Source of the DNA: Catellatospora coxensis
GTDB taxonomy: Bacteria; Actinomycetota; Actinomycetes; Mycobacteriales; Micromonosporaceae
DNA length: 64,000 nucleotides
Direction: 5' to 3'
Assembly: GCF_016862635.1 (NCBI RefSeq)
Contig: NZ_BONI01000033.1
Span: 1-64,000 of the forward strand
The notes under the pieces are model-generated. The model saw only the letters and a list, made by a program, of their open reading frames with translations. It was not told the DNA's origin and made no database searches. This document shows, in pieces, positions 1 to 9,228 of the stretch. The translations under genes were made by a program, and so were the position numbers. Every line of letters starts with the position of its first letter. Positions within the stretch are counted from its first letter, which is position 1.

Positions 1-1022
1 CCGATCCGAAGGGGCTGGACCTTTCCGCGCTGCGGTCCTTCCTGGACCGTGCCCGGCCGGGGCTGGTCGACGGAGACCTGACCGGCGAGCTGATCCCCGG
101 CGGCAAGTCCAATCTGACCTACCGGGTCGCCGACGGCGCGCGGCGCTGGGTGGTACGCCGCCCGCCGCTCGGGCACGTGCTGTCCACCGCCCACGACATG
201 TCCCGGGAGTACCGGGTGATCTCGGCGCTGGGCGGGACGCGGGTGCCGGTGCCGGGCACGGTCGCGCTGTGCGAGGACCCCGAGGTGATCGGGGCGCCGT
301 TCTACGTGATGGAGCACGTGGACGGGACGGTGTGGCGTACCGCGGGGCAGACCGCGACGCTGGGCGCCGAGCGGGTCGCTTCGCTGTCGCTGGCGCTGAT
401 GGACGTGCTCGCCGACCTGCACGCGGTCGACCCGGCCGCGGTCGGCCTCGGCGACTTCGGCAAGCCGGAGGGATACCTGGCCCGGCAGCTGCGCCGCTGG
501 AGCACCCAGCTGCAGCACTCGCACAACCGCGAGCTGCCCGGCCTGGCCGAGCTGCACGACGACCTGGTCGCGCGGATGCCCGCGCAGGCCGCGCAGGTGT
601 CGATCCTGCACGGCGACTACCGGCTCGACAACTGCATCGTCGGGCCGGGCGACCAGATCGTCGCGGTGCTCGACTGGGAGATGGCGACCATCGGCGATCC
701 GCTCGCCGACCTGGGCCTGTTCCTGTGCTACTGGCGCATGTGGACCGAGCCGGTGATGGAAGGCCTGTTCGGCGACGCTCCCCCGGCGGGCGTCTTCCCG
801 CCGGCGGCGCAGATGGCGCAGCGCTACGCCGCCCGGCGCGGCGCGGACCTGTCCGACCTTCCCTGGTACGTCGCGTTCGCGCACTACAAGCTCGTCGGGA
901 TCCTCGAGGGCATCCACTACCGGTACCTCGCCGGGCAGACGGTCGGCGAAGGCTTCGACCGGGTCGGCGCGATGGTCCCGCATCTGATCAAGCTCGGTCA
1001 CCGTACGCTGCAGGAGGCGTAA
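1..1022 (+). CDS. Phosphotransferase family protein (ACAD10/APH-like), 5' partial
   Basis: The reading frame is open from base 3, so the true start lies upstream of the window. The product has the aminoglycoside-phosphotransferase/choline-kinase fold: a glycine-rich N-terminal lobe (GGKSNLTY near bases 99-122), the catalytic loop [13 protein letters not shown] with its HGDxxxxN signature, and the metal-binding [12 protein letters not shown] about 20 residues later. Actinobacterial proteins of this family sit beside acyl-CoA dehydrogenases, as here, where the dehydrogenase gene starts 4 bp after the stop. The ACAD10-like branch is thought to phosphorylate 4-hydroxyacyl-CoA during hydroxy- or branched-acid degradation. 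The family call is firm; the substrate is inferred from the neighbour. Confidence 0.9.
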   Translation, partial: DPKGLDLSALRSFLDRARPGLVDGDLTGELIPGGKSNLTYRVADGARRWVVRRPPLGHVLSTAHDMSREYRVISALGGTRVPVPGTVALCEDPEVIGAPFYVMEHVDGTVWRTAGQTATLGAERVASLSLALMDVLADLHAVDPAAVGLGDFGKPEGYLARQLRRWSTQLQHSHNRELPGLAELHDDLVARMPAQAAQVSILHGDYRLDNCIVGPGDQIVAVLDWEMATIGDPLADLGLFLCYWRMWTEPVMEGLFGDAPPAGVFPPAAQMAQRYAARRGADLSDLPWYVAFAHYKLVGILEGIHYRYLAGQTVGEGFDRVGAMVPHLIKLGHRTLQEA

Positions 1023-1026
1023 GACC

Positions 1027-2247
1027 ATGGAATTCTCGTACGACGAGCGCACCGAGCAGCTGCGCGCGGAGCTGCTCGACTTCATGGAGCAGCACGTCTA
1101 CCCGGCCGAGGCCGTCGCCGAGCACCAGCTCGGCGAGATCGCGCCGTGGACCACGCCGCCGGTCATGGAGGAGCTGAAGACCGAGGCCCGCAAGCGCGGC
1201 CTGTGGAACCTGTTCCTGCCGCACCACCCGCTCGGCGCAGGGCTGTCCAATCTGCAGTACGCGCCCCTGGCGGAGATCACCGGGCGCAGCCCGCACCTGG
1301 CCCCGGAGTCGATCAACTGCAACGCCCCGGACACCGGCAACATGGAGGTGCTGACCATGTTCGGCACCGCCGAGCAGCAGGACCGCTGGCTCAAGCCGCT
1401 GCTCGCCGGGGAGATCCGGTCGGCGTTCTGCATGACCGAGCCCGAGGTCGCCTCCTCCGACGCCACCAACATCACCACCCGCATCGAGCGCGACGGCGAC
1501 TCGTACGTCATCAACGGGCGCAAGTGGTGGTCGTCAGGCGCGATGAACCCGCGCTGCGAGATCTTCATCGTGATGGGCAAGACCGACCCGGCGGCCGACC
1601 GGCACCGCCAGCAGAGCCAGATCCTGGTGCCCCGGGACACCCCCGGCATCGAGATCAAGCGCGGCATGCACGTGTTCGGCTACGACGACGGCTGGCACGG
1701 CGGCCACGCCGAGATCACCTTCACCGACGTACGGGTGCCCGCCTCGAACCTGATCGCGGGCGAGGGCGAGGGCTTCGCGATCGCGCAGGCCCGGCTCGGC
1801 CCGGGGCGCATCCACCACTGCATGCGGCTGATCGGCATGGCCGAGCGGGCCCTGGAGCTGATGTGCCGGCGGGCCACCGAGCGGGTCGCGTTCGGCAAGC
1901 CGCTGTCGGCGCAGGGTGTCGTCGGCGAGTGGATCGCCGAGGCCCGGGTGCGTATCGAGCAGGCCCGCCTGCTGGTGCTCAAGACCGCGTGGCTGATGGA
2001 CACCGTCGGCAACAAGGGCGCGCACACCGAGATCCAGGCCATCAAGATCGTGGTGCCGGAGATGGCCGGCTGGGTGATCGACAAGGCGATCCAGGTGCAC
2101 GGCGGCGGCGGCGTCAGCCAGGACTTCCCGCTCGCGCACATGTGGGCCGGCGCGCGTACGCTGCGCCTGGCCGACGGCCCCGACGAGGTGCACAAGGCCT
2201 CGCTGGCCAAGCGGGAACTGCGCAAGTACGGCGCGGAGCGGAGCTGA
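1027..2247 (+). CDS. Acyl-CoA dehydrogenase
   Basis: A 406-residue flavoenzyme of the ACAD10/11-like group that oxidises acyl-CoA at the alpha-beta bond and passes electrons to ETF. Visible signatures are [15 protein letters not shown] (the flavin/substrate-binding segment of the middle domain), [11 protein letters not shown], and the C-terminal [19 protein letters not shown] with its conserved QxHGGxG. The ATG follows GGAGG by about 10 bp and sits 4 bp after the stop of the preceding kinase-fold gene, so the two are surely co-transcribed. The alpha/beta hydrolase gene begins 2 bp after the stop. Together the three genes look like a small acyl-CoA catabolic operon. Confidence 0.95.
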   Translation: MEFSYDERTEQLRAELLDFMEQHVYPAEAVAEHQLGEIAPWTTPPVMEELKTEARKRGLWNLFLPHHPLGAGLSNLQYAPLAEITGRSPHLAPESINCNAPDTGNMEVLTMFGTAEQQDRWLKPLLAGEIRSAFCMTEPEVASSDATNITTRIERDGDSYVINGRKWWSSGAMNPRCEIFIVMGKTDPAADRHRQQSQILVPRDTPGIEIKRGMHVFGYDDGWHGGHAEITFTDVRVPASNLIAGEGEGFAIAQARLGPGRIHHCMRLIGMAERALELMCRRATERVAFGKPLSAQGVVGEWIAEARVRIEQARLLVLKTAWLMDTVGNKGAHTEIQAIKIVVPEMAGWVIDKAIQVHGGGGVSQDFPLAHMWAGARTLRLADGPDEVHKASLAKRELRKYGAERS

Positions 2248-2249
2248 CC

Positions 2250-3125
2250 TTGCAGAGCGCGTACGCCGACCTCGGCGGGCCAGTGCACCACGTCGACTTC
2301 GGCGGGCGTCCCGGCGCGCCGCCCGTCGTCCTGGTGCACGGGCTGGGCGGTTCACACCTGAACTGGACGCGGCTCGCCCCGCTGCTGACGCCGTACGCCC
2401 GGGTGATGGCTCTTGATCTGGCGGGGTTCGGCCGCACGGGCGCGGCGGCCGGACCGACCACGGTCACCGCCAACGCCGAGCTGCTGCGGCGCTACCTGAC
2501 CGAGGTCGTCGGCGAGCCCGCGGTGCTGGTCGGCAACTCGATGGGCGGCATGATCTCCACGCTGACCGCCGCGGCGGCCCCGGACGCGGTGCGCGGCCTG
2601 GCCCTGGTCGACCCGAGCGTGCCGCTCGCCCCGAAAGTCAAGATCGATCCGGAGATCCGGCGGCTGTTCCTGGTCAACCTCGTCCCAGGGGTCGCCGGCT
2701 GGGCCATGCGCCGCCGCCTGGCCACCGTGCCCGCCCGGCGGCGCATCGCGGAGACGCTGGCCCTGACCTGCGTCGACTCATCGCGGGTGCCCGAGCAGAT
2801 CATCGCCGACGCGGTCGCGCTCGACGAGGAGATGACCGCCGCCAACCCGCGCCGCGACGCCGCGTACCTCGGCGCGAGCCGGTCCCTGCTGCGCCTGCTG
2901 GCCCGCCCCGACGGCTACTGGCGCGCCATGGAGTCCCTGCGGATGCCGGTCCTGCTCGCCCACGGCGTACACGACCGGCATGTGCCCATCGGCTCCGCCC
3001 GCGCGGTCGCCGCCCGCCTACCCCACTGGACCTACGTCGAACTCGACTCCGGCCACGTCCCCCAACTCGAACACCCCCACGAGCTCTCCGAACACCTCCT
3101 CCCCTGGCTCCGCGCCTTGAAGTAA
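2250..3125 (+). CDS. Alpha/beta hydrolase
   Basis: A 291-residue alpha/beta-hydrolase-fold protein. It shows the oxyanion-hole strand VVLVHGLGGSHLNW, the nucleophile elbow GNSMGGM (Ser), a late acid in LLAHGVHDRHVP (Asp) and a C-terminal SGHVPQLEHP (His), so the catalytic triad is complete. I chose the TTG at 2250 because it lies 2 bp after the dehydrogenase stop, has a purine-rich site (GCGGAGCGGAG) about 8 bp upstream, and the hydrolase similarity starts within 25 residues. No ATG lies closer to the conserved start. A hydrolase or thioesterase role in the acyl-CoA operon is plausible; the substrate is unknown. Confidence 0.85.
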   Translation: MQSAYADLGGPVHHVDFGGRPGAPPVVLVHGLGGSHLNWTRLAPLLTPYARVMALDLAGFGRTGAAAGPTTVTANAELLRRYLTEVVGEPAVLVGNSMGGMISTLTAAAAPDAVRGLALVDPSVPLAPKVKIDPEIRRLFLVNLVPGVAGWAMRRRLATVPARRRIAETLALTCVDSSRVPEQIIADAVALDEEMTAANPRRDAAYLGASRSLLRLLARPDGYWRAMESLRMPVLLAHGVHDRHVPIGSARAVAARLPHWTYVELDSGHVPQLEHPHELSEHLLPWLRALK

Positions 3126-3171
3126 GGAAGGGCACCTTCACATCGCTTTGCGATGTAGAAGGTGCCCTTCC
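3126..3171. repeat. 46-bp palindromic element, copy 1
   Basis: A near-perfect hairpin starts at the base after the hydrolase stop codon. The outer arms GGAAGGGCACCTTC (3126-3139) and GAAGGTGCCCTTCC (3158-3171) are perfect complements, and the inner arms ACATCGC/GCGATGT extend the stem. It could end transcription here, but a second copy of the same 46-bp length with identical outer arms lies inside ureF (49978-50023), so it is a dispersed repeat rather than a dedicated terminator. Confidence 0.85.
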
Positions 3172-3229
3172 CAACACTGCACGGGTGCTGACCAGCGGCC
3201 CTGCGGCCGCACTCCGGCCGCGGGCCGGC

Positions 3230-4063
3230 TCACACGGGCACGCCCGCGGTCACCGACAGCAGCCGCAGCTTCTCGTGGCTTTCACTGCCCGGCGTCGCGG
3301 TGTAGACCAGCAGCGACTGGGACTGGTCGGGGTCGAGCAGGATCTGGCACTGCAATTCGATCGGACCGACCTGCGGGTGCCGGAGGCGCTTGGCCACGCA
3401 GTACGGCCCCGGCACGGGATGCCCGCGCCACAGGTCGGCGAACTCCGGGCTGGCCGTGAGCAGCGCGCCGACGATCGCGTCCGCGCGCGACCGGCGGCCG
3501 TCACGGGTGTACGCGCGATGCAGGTCCGCGGCGAGCTGGCGGCTGTGCACCGGGTGGTCCTCCGGCTCGTACAGCTCCCGCGTCGCCGGGTCGGTGAACC
3601 ACCGGTAGTGCAGGCTGCGGGCGAGCCCGGTGTAGGCCGTCTCGTCCCCGAGCAGCGCCACCGCCAGACCGGTCTGCTTCAGCGTCTCGCCGAGGTGGCT
3701 GACCACCTGGGCCGCGGCGCCGTCGAGCCCGTCGAGGACCCGCATCATGCCGGGGTTGATGTGGTCGGCGCGCAGCACCCTGCGCGGCACGGCGTGGCCG
3801 CCGAGGCGGAACAGGTGGTCCCGCTCCTCCAGGGACAGCCGCAGGCCGCGGGCGATCGCGGCGAGCATCTGCTCCGACGGGTGCGGCCCGCGCTGCTGCT
3901 CGATCCGGCTGTAGTAGTCGGTCGACATGCCGCTGAGCGCCGCGACCTCCTCGCGGCGCAGCCCGCCGGTGCGCCGCCGCTGCCCGCGCGGCAGCCCGAC
4001 GTCCTCCGGCTGCAGCGCCTCGCGCCTGGTCCGGAGGAATTCGGCGAGTCGTTCCCGTTGCAT
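3230..4063 (-). CDS. MmyB-type helix-turn-helix transcriptional regulator
   Basis: A 277-residue one-component regulator. The N-terminal XRE helix-turn-helix (about residues 5-70) contains RTGGLRREEVAALSGMSTDYYSRIEQ, given here in two parts: RTGGLRREEVAAL then SGMSTDYYSRIEQ. The rest is the MmyB ligand-binding PAS-like domain with the family pattern ending in YTATPGSESHEKLRLL. I use the ATG at 4063, which has AGGAACGGAG upstream, rather than a longer frame reaching 4135. Regulators of this type often control a divergently placed dehydrogenase. Here the aldehyde dehydrogenase at 4230 is divergent across 166 bp, so it is the likely target. Confidence 0.9.
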   Translation of the reverse strand: MQRERLAEFLRTRREALQPEDVGLPRGQRRRTGGLRREEVAALSGMSTDYYSRIEQQRGPHPSEQMLAAIARGLRLSLEERDHLFRLGGHAVPRRVLRADHINPGMMRVLDGLDGAAAQVVSHLGETLKQTGLAVALLGDETAYTGLARSLHYRWFTDPATRELYEPEDHPVHSRQLAADLHRAYTRDGRRSRADAIVGALLTASPEFADLWRGHPVPGPYCVAKRLRHPQVGPIELQCQILLDPDQSQSLLVYTATPGSESHEKLRLLSVTAGVPV

Positions 4064-4229
4064 GACGCGGCTCCGTTCCTCTGATCTTGCCAACAACGCC
4101 CAGGTCAGACCTGTTTCCACCGCGACGGGTCTCACACCCGGGCAACCCGATCCTGTACGGGCCCGCCGCGCTCAGCCACGGACAGGTTGTGCCTGGTTAC
4201 GGCCTCGTGGCGGCAGCACAGTCGAACCC

Positions 4230-5651
4230 ATGAACAACCCAGCACACACCCCGATCGGCCACTGGATCGGCGGCCGCGTAGTCGCCGGCTCCGGCGACAC
4301 CATCCCCGTGACGAACCCGGCGACCGGCGAGCTCGTCGCCGAAGCGCCCGCCGGCACCTCCGCGCACGTCGACCAGGCCGTCGCCGCCGCCCGTGCCGCC
4401 TTCCCCGGCTGGGCCGCCACCGACCCGGCCGAGCGGGCCGCCGCCGTACGGCGCATCGGCGAAGGACTGCAGGCCCGCGCCGAGGAGATCGCCGTCACGA
4501 TCACCGCCGAGATGGGCTCCCCGATCACCATGTCCCGTACCGCCCAGATCGGCTTCCCGGTCGCGGTGACGAGCTCCTTCGCGGCGCTCGCCGCCGACTT
4601 CGCGTGGACCGAGCAGGTCGGCAACTCGCTGATCGTGCGCGAGCCGATCGGTGTCGTCGGCGCGATCACACCGTGGAACTTCCCGCTGCAGCAGATCGTG
4701 TCGAAGCTCGCTCCGGCCCTGGTGGCCGGCGACACGATGGTCTTCAAGCCGTCGGAGGTCGCGCCGCTGACGGCGCGGATCCTCGCCGAGGTCACCGCCG
4801 AGGCGGGCCTGCCGGCGGGCGTGTTCAACGTCGTGTACGGCACCGGCGAGGTCGTCGGCGAGGCGATCTCGGCGCACCCCGACATCGACATGATCTCGTT
4901 CACCGGCTCCACCCGGGCCGGGCGGCGGATCTCGGCCGTCGCCGCGCAGACCGTCAAGCGGGTCGCGCTCGAACTCGGCGGCAAGGGCGCGAACGTGATC
5001 CTCGACGACGCCGACCTGGCCAAGGCCGTCGACAAGGGCCTGATGATGGTGTTCACCAACAGCGGCCAGGTCTGCGGCGCGTGGCCGCGCATGCTGGTCC
5101 CCGCGGCCCGCCACGACGAAATCGTCGAGCTGGCGGTCGCGGCGGCGGCGCAGTACACCGTCGGTGTGCCGACCGACGAGGCGACCCGGCTCGGGCCGGT
5201 GGTCTCCGAGGAGCACCGGCGCAAGGTCGACGGGTACATCGAACGCGGCATCGCCGACGGCGCGAAGCTGGTGTTCGGCGGGCCCGGACGACCGGAGGGA
5301 CTCGACGGCGCGTACGTCCGGCCGACGATCTTCGCGAACGTGGACCCGGACTCGGCCATCGCCCAGGAGGAGATCTTCGGGCCGGTGCTCACGATCATCC
5401 CGTACACCGACGACGACCACGCGGTCGCCGTCGCCAACAGCACCATGTACGGCCTGACCAGTGGCGTATTCGGCGAGCCCGAGCACGCGCTGGCGGTGGC
5501 CAGGCGGCTGCGGGCCGGGCAGGTCGACATCAACGGCGCGCCGTGGAACGCGCTGGCCCCGTTCGGCGGCTACCGCCAGTCGGGCAACGGCCGCGAGTTC
5601 GGCCACTTCGGACTGGAGGAATACCTGGAAACCAAGTCCATCCAGCGCTGA
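4230..5651 (+). CDS. NAD(P)-dependent aldehyde dehydrogenase
   Basis: A 473-residue aldehyde dehydrogenase superfamily enzyme that oxidises an aldehyde to its acid. The catalytic set is visible: Asn150 in TPWNFPLQ, general base Glu248 in ALELGGKGANV, nucleophile Cys282 in NSGQVCGAWPRM, and the late EEIFGPVL motif. The start is the ATG at 4230, giving MNNPAHTPIG, the usual short lead into HWIGGR; the open frame extends upstream without similarity. A cofactor or substrate cannot be read from sequence. The divergent MmyB regulator suggests induction by an aldehyde-producing compound. Confidence 0.93.
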   Translation: MNNPAHTPIGHWIGGRVVAGSGDTIPVTNPATGELVAEAPAGTSAHVDQAVAAARAAFPGWAATDPAERAAAVRRIGEGLQARAEEIAVTITAEMGSPITMSRTAQIGFPVAVTSSFAALAADFAWTEQVGNSLIVREPIGVVGAITPWNFPLQQIVSKLAPALVAGDTMVFKPSEVAPLTARILAEVTAEAGLPAGVFNVVYGTGEVVGEAISAHPDIDMISFTGSTRAGRRISAVAAQTVKRVALELGGKGANVILDDADLAKAVDKGLMMVFTNSGQVCGAWPRMLVPAARHDEIVELAVAAAAQYTVGVPTDEATRLGPVVSEEHRRKVDGYIERGIADGAKLVFGGPGRPEGLDGAYVRPTIFANVDPDSAIAQEEIFGPVLTIIPYTDDDHAVAVANSTMYGLTSGVFGEPEHALAVARRLRAGQVDINGAPWNALAPFGGYRQSGNGREFGHFGLEEYLETKSIQR

Positions 5652-5684
5652 TCGCGGCGGCCCCGTCCCGCCCGACACATGCTT

Positions 5685-5743
5685 GATCGCCGTTTCCGGT
5701 CACCACCTGAGCAGACCTCACTCGATGACCGGAAACGGCGATC
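5685..5743. repeat. Inverted repeat after the aldehyde dehydrogenase gene
   Basis: Perfect 18-bp arms, GATCGCCGTTTCCGGTCA (5685-5702) and its complement (5726-5743), enclose a 23-bp loop. It lies 33 bp after the aldehyde dehydrogenase stop and could fold in RNA as a terminator, although no long T run follows. The arms begin and end with GATC, like the 75-bp repeats at 19991 and 62522, but the cores differ. Confidence 0.75.
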
Positions 5744-5828
5744 TTGCGCAAGATCGCATCACCGTGGGAAGCCGCGCCGCCCGGAATACCATGATCCACG
5801 GATCGGCGCCGAGCACTACCATCGCCGC

Positions 5829-6434
5829 ATGGGCCTGGACTGGACGGGATGCCGCAACGCTCGCGAGCTCGGCGGGCTGCCTACGGCTGACGGCGGGCAG
5901 ATCCGCGCGGGCGCGCTGTGGCGGACCGGCAGCCACCACCGGCTTGCGGCCGGAACGGTCCAGGCGGTCGGCGCGGCGGTCAGCCGCGTCGTCGATCTGC
6001 GGTGGTCATGGGAGATCGAGGGCAAGCCGAGCCCGTTCGCGGGCCACCCCGTCTACCGCCACGTGCCGATGCTCAACGACGTACTTGACTACATGCCGCC
6101 GCCGGACTCGTACGCGCCGATGCTCGACCACAACCTGGAGCGTATCGGCGCGGCGGTCCGTTCGGTGGCGCAGGCTCCGCCGGGGCCTGTCGTCGTGCAC
6201 TGCCACGCGGGCCGGGACCGCACCGGTGTGTTGGTGGCCCTGCTGCTCCGGCTCGCCGGGGTCGACGACGTCCTGATCGCCGACGACTACGCCCGCACCG
6301 AAGGATGCTCGCCCCAGCCGATGCTGAACACGCTGGCCCACCTCGACGAACGCTACGGCGGCGTCGAGCCGTACCTGCTCCTGACCGGCACCGATCACCA
6401 CACGCAACGGTCGGTGCACGAGAGGCTGCGGTGA
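5829..6434 (+). CDS. Tyrosine-protein phosphatase (Y_phosphatase3 / PtpB-like)
   Basis: A 201-residue member of the Y_phosphatase3 family (relatives of mycobacterial PtpB). The P-loop VVVHCHAGRDRTGVLVALLL carries HCxxGxxRTG with the catalytic Cys and Arg. The N-terminal GCRNARELGGLPTADGG and LWRTGS motifs are also typical of the family, whose role is hydrolysis of protein phosphotyrosine or a lipid phosphate. The ATG at 5829 is chosen because NARELGG should lie about ten residues from the N-terminus. No operon partner is visible; the next gene is convergent. Confidence 0.88.
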   Translation: MGLDWTGCRNARELGGLPTADGGQIRAGALWRTGSHHRLAAGTVQAVGAAVSRVVDLRWSWEIEGKPSPFAGHPVYRHVPMLNDVLDYMPPPDSYAPMLDHNLERIGAAVRSVAQAPPGPVVVHCHAGRDRTGVLVALLLRLAGVDDVLIADDYARTEGCSPQPMLNTLAHLDERYGGVEPYLLLTGTDHHTQRSVHERLR

Positions 6435-6473
6435 CCGGCAGCCGACCTCGCCGCCGGTCCACGAACGTGGTCG

Positions 6474-7016
6474 TCAGGCCTCCTCCCAGTCGAGGCGGCC
6501 GTCGTGCACCGAGCGCCGGGACTTCAGGAACGGGCTGCCGTAACGCATCGCCTCGTACGAGCGCGACAGCAGCGCGCCCAGGTCCGGCCAGGTCTTCGGG
6601 GCGTCGCGAGACTCCTGCTCGGACACGATCGTGACGTGGCCGTGGGTGTCGCGGTCGCTGTGGTCCACGGCCAGGCACGTGCCGCGCCTGCCGGACGCGA
6701 CCGGCAGCCACTGCCGGTGCCAGGTGTGCCAGTGCCGGTCGGCGTCCGCCGCGATACGCCGCCGCGACACGGCGATCATGTCGGCGGCGCCGAGGAAGAC
6801 GAACCCCGGCGCGAGGCAGAACGGCGGAGTGGCCACGCCCGCGCCGTCGTGCCAGCTCAGCAGTTCCTCCACCTCTTTGATCACGTCGACGCCCAGGTGC
6901 GCGCGCACCGCCGCGAGCTGCTCGCGGGTCGCCGGCGGCGGCAGGTCGCGCACGGTCAGCGGCGCGTGTTCGGCCAGCCAGCCGTCGATCGCCGCGAGGG
7001 TGGAGGAGAACGGCAT
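6474..7016 (-). CDS. SMI1/KNR4 (SUKH) family protein
   Basis: A 180-residue protein with the SMI1/KNR4 layout. An N-terminal helical segment is followed by LPPPATREQLAAVRAHLGV, ELLSWHDGAG, and a later FLGAADMIAVSRRR, matching the fold in which an acidic Trp-containing loop precedes a core strand. SUKH proteins in actinobacteria are often immunity or regulatory adaptors, but no toxin gene is adjacent, so no partner can be named. The ATG at 7016 gives MPFSSTLAAIDGWL, a natural family start. An in-frame extension to 7142 has no similarity. No strong ribosome site is visible. Confidence 0.75.
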   Translation of the reverse strand: MPFSSTLAAIDGWLAEHAPLTVRDLPPPATREQLAAVRAHLGVDVIKEVEELLSWHDGAGVATPPFCLAPGFVFLGAADMIAVSRRRIAADADRHWHTWHRQWLPVASGRRGTCLAVDHSDRDTHGHVTIVSEQESRDAPKTWPDLGALLSRSYEAMRYGSPFLKSRRSVHDGRLDWEEA

Positions 7017-7156
7017 GAGGAATTCAAGCACTTCGGGGGCTGCCTGCCTGTCCCCCGTACGCCCGAGGCACGGCGACCCGAGGCGACGGCGGCCGTCTGT
7101 CCACTTCGGTCTCACGCGGATGACGATGTCGCAGGCGAGCACTAGGATCGGCTGCT

Positions 7157-8743
7157 GTGACCGACTCTGCGCCGAAGACCTCCACCCGCCCGGCGAGCGT
7201 ATTGTTCGGCCTGCTGGCCGTCATACCGGCGCTCGTGCTGCTGATCAGCGGATACGTCGTGCCGACCGTGCGGACCGTGCTGGCGAGCTTCACCGACGTG
7301 GACATGCTGCGCGAGGACGCGGATCCGGTCGGGCTCGACAACTACTCGGCCACGTTCTCCGACTTCGCGGGCTCGCTGGTCTGGCCGCTGGTCTTCGCCG
7401 CGCTGGTGACGCTCACCGCGGTCGGCGCCGGTGGCACGCTGGCCTACCTCGCCGCACGCGCCGGCCGGGCCGGCCGGTGGACGGCCCGGATCGCGTTCGC
7501 GCTGCCGATGGCCGCCCTCGCCGGTTCCGGCACGGCCCTCGCCTGGGTGATCGCGTTCGACGAGCCCGGCGGGCTGAACCCGCTGCTCGCCCAGTACCTG
7601 ACCTTCTTCGGGCTCGTCATCGGACTCGGCGCGACCGCATACCTGCTGGTGTTCCGGCGCTCGACCCGCCCCCGCGACGCCGTGCCCGGCGTGCTGCTGG
7701 TCACCGGCGTCGTCGCGGCCTCGTCGCTGGCGATCGGCCTGCAGTCGTTCGGCTTCCCGTACCTGCTGGGCCGGCTGCCCGACGGGCCGCGCTACGCGTC
7801 GCCGTCGGTGCTCATCTTCGACAACGCGTACCGGACCTTCCGGGTGGGTGTGGCCTCGGCCGACGCGGTCCTGCTGTGGCTGGTGCTCGGCGTGCTCGGC
7901 ATCGGCGTCGCGCTCTGGCTGATCCTGGCCCGGGCCCGAGTGGTCACGGCCGACCAGCCCACGAGCGAGACGGCTCCGGCCGGCAACGCCGGGTGGCGGG
8001 TGGCCGCCTCCGTCGTCACCGGCGGCCTGCTGCTGCTCGGCCTGGCCGGGCTCACCCCGTGGCTGCTCAGCTCGATGAGCTTCGACACCGAGGCCGTCGG
8101 CGGCAACGTGCTGACGCACCTGTCCTACACCTGGTTGCCGCCACTGATCTCCACGGTCGTCGGGGTGCTCGGCGCGGCGCTGGCCGGATACGGCATCGGC
8201 GCGCTGCGGCCGCTCGGCGACCGCAGCGAACTGCTGCTGCTGCCGTTCGCGCCGTGGCTGTTCGTGGGGCTCGCCGGGCTCGCCCCGGACGCCTGGATGC
8301 ACCGGGCCGAGGACGGCAGCGAGTTCCTGTTCCTGATCCCGCCCGCGTCGCTGACCATCCCGGTGCTGTTCGGGTCGGCGCTGCTGTTCCGGGGCGTCCG
8401 GTGGACCCTCGCGCTGCCGGTCGTCGGGCTGGCGGGCCTGCTGACGTGGGTCGTCCAGGCCCAGGACACGCTGTGGCCGCTCATCGCGGGCTTCCAGCCC
8501 GACAGCGCCCCGATGCAGGTCGTCGTGATGCAGGCGATCACAAGCTTCCGCTACACGGGTGGCGACGGCGGCATCCCGACCGGCTGGCTGTATCCGCTGC
8601 CGGTCTGCCTGCTCGTCGCGGCCGCGATCGGCGCGGTACAGGTCCTGGTGCTGGACCGGCTCGCGCTGCGCACCGGCCGGACCACCGACGCCGACGCGGC
8701 CGGCACCGCTGCCCCCGCCGAGGACCTCGCCACGGGCCGGTGA
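7157..8743 (+). CDS. Fused MalF/MalG-like ABC permease, orphan
   Basis: A 528-residue, roughly 12-helix membrane protein. The first half resembles a sugar-transporter MalF subunit: N-terminal TM, the periplasmic VGLDNYSATFSD segment, then LQSFGFPYLL and NAYRTFRVG, which are MalF landmarks. The second half (from about residue 275) has a MalG-like order, including LTPWLLSSMSFDTEA and a late PTGWLYPLPVC. The cytoplasmic EAA loop (EAAxxDGA) that docks the ATPase is not recognisable in either half. No binding protein or ATPase is encoded nearby. GTG at 7157 is used. It may be a degenerate permease turned to another job; a working transporter seems unlikely. Confidence 0.65.
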   Translation: MTDSAPKTSTRPASVLFGLLAVIPALVLLISGYVVPTVRTVLASFTDVDMLREDADPVGLDNYSATFSDFAGSLVWPLVFAALVTLTAVGAGGTLAYLAARAGRAGRWTARIAFALPMAALAGSGTALAWVIAFDEPGGLNPLLAQYLTFFGLVIGLGATAYLLVFRRSTRPRDAVPGVLLVTGVVAASSLAIGLQSFGFPYLLGRLPDGPRYASPSVLIFDNAYRTFRVGVASADAVLLWLVLGVLGIGVALWLILARARVVTADQPTSETAPAGNAGWRVAASVVTGGLLLLGLAGLTPWLLSSMSFDTEAVGGNVLTHLSYTWLPPLISTVVGVLGAALAGYGIGALRPLGDRSELLLLPFAPWLFVGLAGLAPDAWMHRAEDGSEFLFLIPPASLTIPVLFGSALLFRGVRWTLALPVVGLAGLLTWVVQAQDTLWPLIAGFQPDSAPMQVVVMQAITSFRYTGGDGGIPTGWLYPLPVCLLVAAAIGAVQVLVLDRLALRTGRTTDADAAGTAAPAEDLATGR

Positions 8744-8856
8744 TCCGTTCCTGGACACCTGGCGCACACGTCACCAGCGCGTCCTTCGCGACCATCTCCG
8801 CGTGCTGGGAGAAGTGTCGGTAGGAACGGCCAAGACCGCCCAACTACCTCACCGAA

Positions 8857-9051
8857 CTACTGGCCGGCCGGTCGCCGCAGCCCGAGCCGAACCAGCAGCA
8901 GACCGACGACCGCGGTGATCGGGCCGATGACCACCCAGATCTTCTGCCCGTTCATGCCGCCGGACTGGCCGAGCAGATCCAGACCCTGCAGGGTCCACAC
9001 GATCCCGGACAGCACCAGCAGCACTCCGAGCACCAGCCACACCCAGCGCAT
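8857..9051 (-). CDS. Small two-TM membrane protein
   Basis: A 64-residue protein with two hydrophobic helices (about residues 3-21 and 39-57) joined by a short loop containing GLDLLGQSGGMNGQKIW. Homologues of this size and topology are common, unstudied actinobacterial genes. The ATG at 9051 is preceded by GGAG at 5-bp spacing, which favours it over the GTG two codons upstream. No function can be assigned. Confidence 0.7.
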   Translation of the reverse strand: MRWVWLVLGVLLVLSGIVWTLQGLDLLGQSGGMNGQKIWVVIGPITAVVGLLLVRLGLRRPAGQ

Positions 9052-9162
9052 GACCACTCCAACCCGTTGACGAGCGAACGAACGATCATCGTCGCACGGG
9101 TCCGTCGGAGATCAAACGGCAGAGGCAAACCGCGAGCGCCGATATCTAGGACGCTGGTCCAA

Positions 9163-9208
9163 CGGCTACATCTTTTCTGATGTGGTCACATCAGAAAAGA
9201 TGTAGCCG
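9163..9208. promoter_or_regulatory. 22-bp-arm perfect palindrome upstream of the metallopeptidase gene
   Basis: The arms 9163-9184 and 9187-9208 are exact complements around a 2-bp centre, with core CATCTTTTCTGATGTG. It is far more AT-rich than the surrounding DNA and ends 20 bp before the start codon at 9229. It could be an operator for a dimeric or tetrameric repressor, or a hairpin at the 5' end of the mRNA. No regulator gene adjoins it. Confidence 0.75.
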
Positions 9209-9228
9209 CACGCAGATACCATCGCGCC

